Source: Coriobacteriales bacterium (GTDB lineage Bacteria > Actinomycetota > Coriobacteriia > Coriobacteriales > UBA8131). Taken from it: 6,135 nucleotides of DNA. Positions within the stretch are counted from its first letter, which is position 1, and the number at the start of each line of letters is the position of its first letter. Below are positions 4,983-6,135 of this stretch, piece by piece. The position numbers and the translations under genes are program-made. Where the stretch lies: NCBI GenBank assembly GCA_031276475.1, contig JAISMZ010000069.1, positions 1 to 6,135 of the forward strand. Direction: 5' to 3'. The notes beneath the pieces were generated by a model. The model saw nothing but the letters and a program-made list of their open reading frames with translations. It was not told the DNA's origin and did not search any database.

Positions 4983-6104
4983 ATGGGAAGAAAGTATTTT
5001 GACGGTGGAGACACCAACTACACCGCGCAGCTCAGCGAGTATGCCGGTGGCATCTCCTACAATAAGCTGCCGCCCGAGGTGGTGCAGCGCGCCAAACTGA
5101 TGGCGCTGCACACCATTGGCGTATCGCTGGCCGCCGCCGATGTTGCCCTAAGCGAGCGGGCGACAAAGGTCGCGACGCGGATCAATGGCGGCAGCGGAGG
5201 GGCGTCTACCGCCTGGCTGGGCGGCGAAAAACTCTCGGCAACATCCGCTGCCTTTGTTAACGGCACCGTAGCCGACATGCTGGACTGGGAGGACTGCTCG
5301 TGGACGGGACATCCCAGTGCTGGCGTAATCCCGTCCGCTTTTGCGATTGCCGAGGAGCTGGCACTGGACGGCAGGCGGCTGGTAGAGGGCATCGTGGCCG
5401 GCTTTGAGGTCTACATCAGGGTGGCAATGTCGGTGCAGCCGCCGCGGGACTTTAACCACAACAAGGGCTGGGGGCTTTCCTCCTGGCAGATCTTTGCCAG
5501 CGCCGCCGCTGCCGCTAAGTTACTCGGACTAAACAACTACAAGACCAACCAGGCCTACGGTCTGGCCATGCTCTACACCAGCCTGACCAGCAATCTGACC
5601 CAGGCCACAATGTCTGACGCCTACCACTATGAGCAGGGTCAAAATGCCCTCAGTGGCATCCTCGCCGCCTATAACGCCGAGGAGGGAATCCAAAACCTGA
5701 CCGACGGCTTTGACATCCCCTACGCCTTTGCCGAGCACCTTACTTCCGATCCGCAGCGCGCGTGGCTTACCAGGTCACTTGACGAATATTTACTGTTAAA
5801 GATACTCATCAAGCACTGGCCCGCCAATATGTGGGTGCAGACCCCCACCGAGATCGTCGCCGACCTGGCGCGCGAGCACTCCATCAGCCCCGAGAGCATC
5901 GCCAGCATTGTGATTGACCCGCCCACCCAGTTCAGGATGCACTTCTACCCCGAAGGCTTTACCTCTTTGATGGAGGCGCAGTTCTCCAACCCCTTTGTCA
6001 TCGCCTCGGTGCTGCTCGACCCCGTACCCGGCAGCGGCTGGTATTCAAAAGAGAACCTGAGCAGCCCCAAAGTGCTGGAGCTGGCCGCCAAGGTAAAGCC
6101 GTAA
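4983..6104 (+). CDS. MmgE/PrpD family protein, C-terminally short
   Basis: The protein belongs to the family of 2-methylcitrate dehydratase, cis-aconitate decarboxylase and iminodisuccinate epimerase. These act on small di- or tricarboxylates in the cytoplasm. Visible family marks are LPPEVVQRAKLMALHTIGVSLAA (29-51), NGTVADMLDWEDCSWTGHPSAGVIPSAFAIAEE (93-125), which holds the Asp/Asp-like and His-Pro active-site region, and the helical domain to about 250. From there come ILIKHWPANMWVQTPTEIVADLA and MEAQFSNPFVIAS (330-342). At 373 residues it is about 70-80 short of the usual 450. It stops at TAA just after SPKVLELAAKVKP, where relatives enter the final alpha/beta segment. The bases after the TAA stay open to the window end. 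The ATG has only a weak GGA upstream (4974-4976). Which reaction it catalyses is not decidable. A premature stop, frameshift or truly short variant are all possible. Confidence 0.85.
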   Translation: MGRKYFDGGDTNYTAQLSEYAGGISYNKLPPEVVQRAKLMALHTIGVSLAAADVALSERATKVATRINGGSGGASTAWLGGEKLSATSAAFVNGTVADMLDWEDCSWTGHPSAGVIPSAFAIAEELALDGRRLVEGIVAGFEVYIRVAMSVQPPRDFNHNKGWGLSSWQIFASAAAAAKLLGLNNYKTNQAYGLAMLYTSLTSNLTQATMSDAYHYEQGQNALSGILAAYNAEEGIQNLTDGFDIPYAFAEHLTSDPQRAWLTRSLDEYLLLKILIKHWPANMWVQTPTEIVADLAREHSISPESIASIVIDPPTQFRMHFYPEGFTSLMEAQFSNPFVIASVLLDPVPGSGWYSKENLSSPKVLELAAKVKP

Positions 6105-6135
6105 TCCGGCCCGAACCACCAGAACGCCTCTCCCT

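Noticed and set aside
601..5926. Long minus-strand open frames, such as 601-1323, 2740-3438 and 4315-4917
   Set aside because: They are antisense shadows of well-supported + strand genes in GC-rich DNA. Their proteins show no domains, and no ribosome sites were found.

Overview
The window is one rightward gene cluster on the + strand, preceded by about 600 bases without a convincing gene. The sequence is GC-rich with strong Shine-Dalgarno sites, TTG starts on two genes, and a lipoprotein-type binding protein. The upstream repeat core (AAGAACCGTCCCT flanked by ACACA/TGTGT) resembles intergenic elements I associate with anaerobic Bacillota and Coriobacteriia. A Gram-positive anaerobe is therefore my best guess, with low confidence; no marker gene fixes the taxon.

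Layout. Positions 41-380 hold a degenerate, pyrimidine-rich repeat array built on CCGTCCC. The array ends in C-runs that would let the minus strand form G-quadruplexes. A good sigma70-type promoter (TTGACA, 18 bases, TATATA) lies at 489-518. It is followed by a leader of about 135 bases with two mutually exclusive hairpins. Then come an ABC transporter ATPase (661-1575), its permease (1579-2370), a substrate-binding lipoprotein split by an in-frame amber codon (2437-2937 and 2944-3546), a metal-dependent amidohydrolase of the imidazolonepropionase/Xaa-Pro dipeptidase-like group (3568-4857), and an MmgE/PrpD-family protein (4983-6104).

The genes read as one transport and catabolism operon. An SsuABC/TauABC/NMT1-type importer brings in a small organic molecule, the amidohydrolase cleaves it, and the MmgE/PrpD protein (dehydratase, isomerase, epimerase or decarboxylase family) acts on a carboxylate product. 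The substrate cannot be named from sequence.

The most notable feature is that the last three genes each carry a possible lesion or recoding signal. The binding protein has a TAG at codon 167 of 369, with both halves clearly parts of one protein. The amidohydrolase tail seems cut short by a one-base slip inside an Ala-rich duplicated segment. The MmgE/PrpD protein ends some 70-80 residues short of the usual family length. Ongoing decay, sequencing error, or (for TAG) pyrrolysine or suppressor readthrough are the competing explanations.
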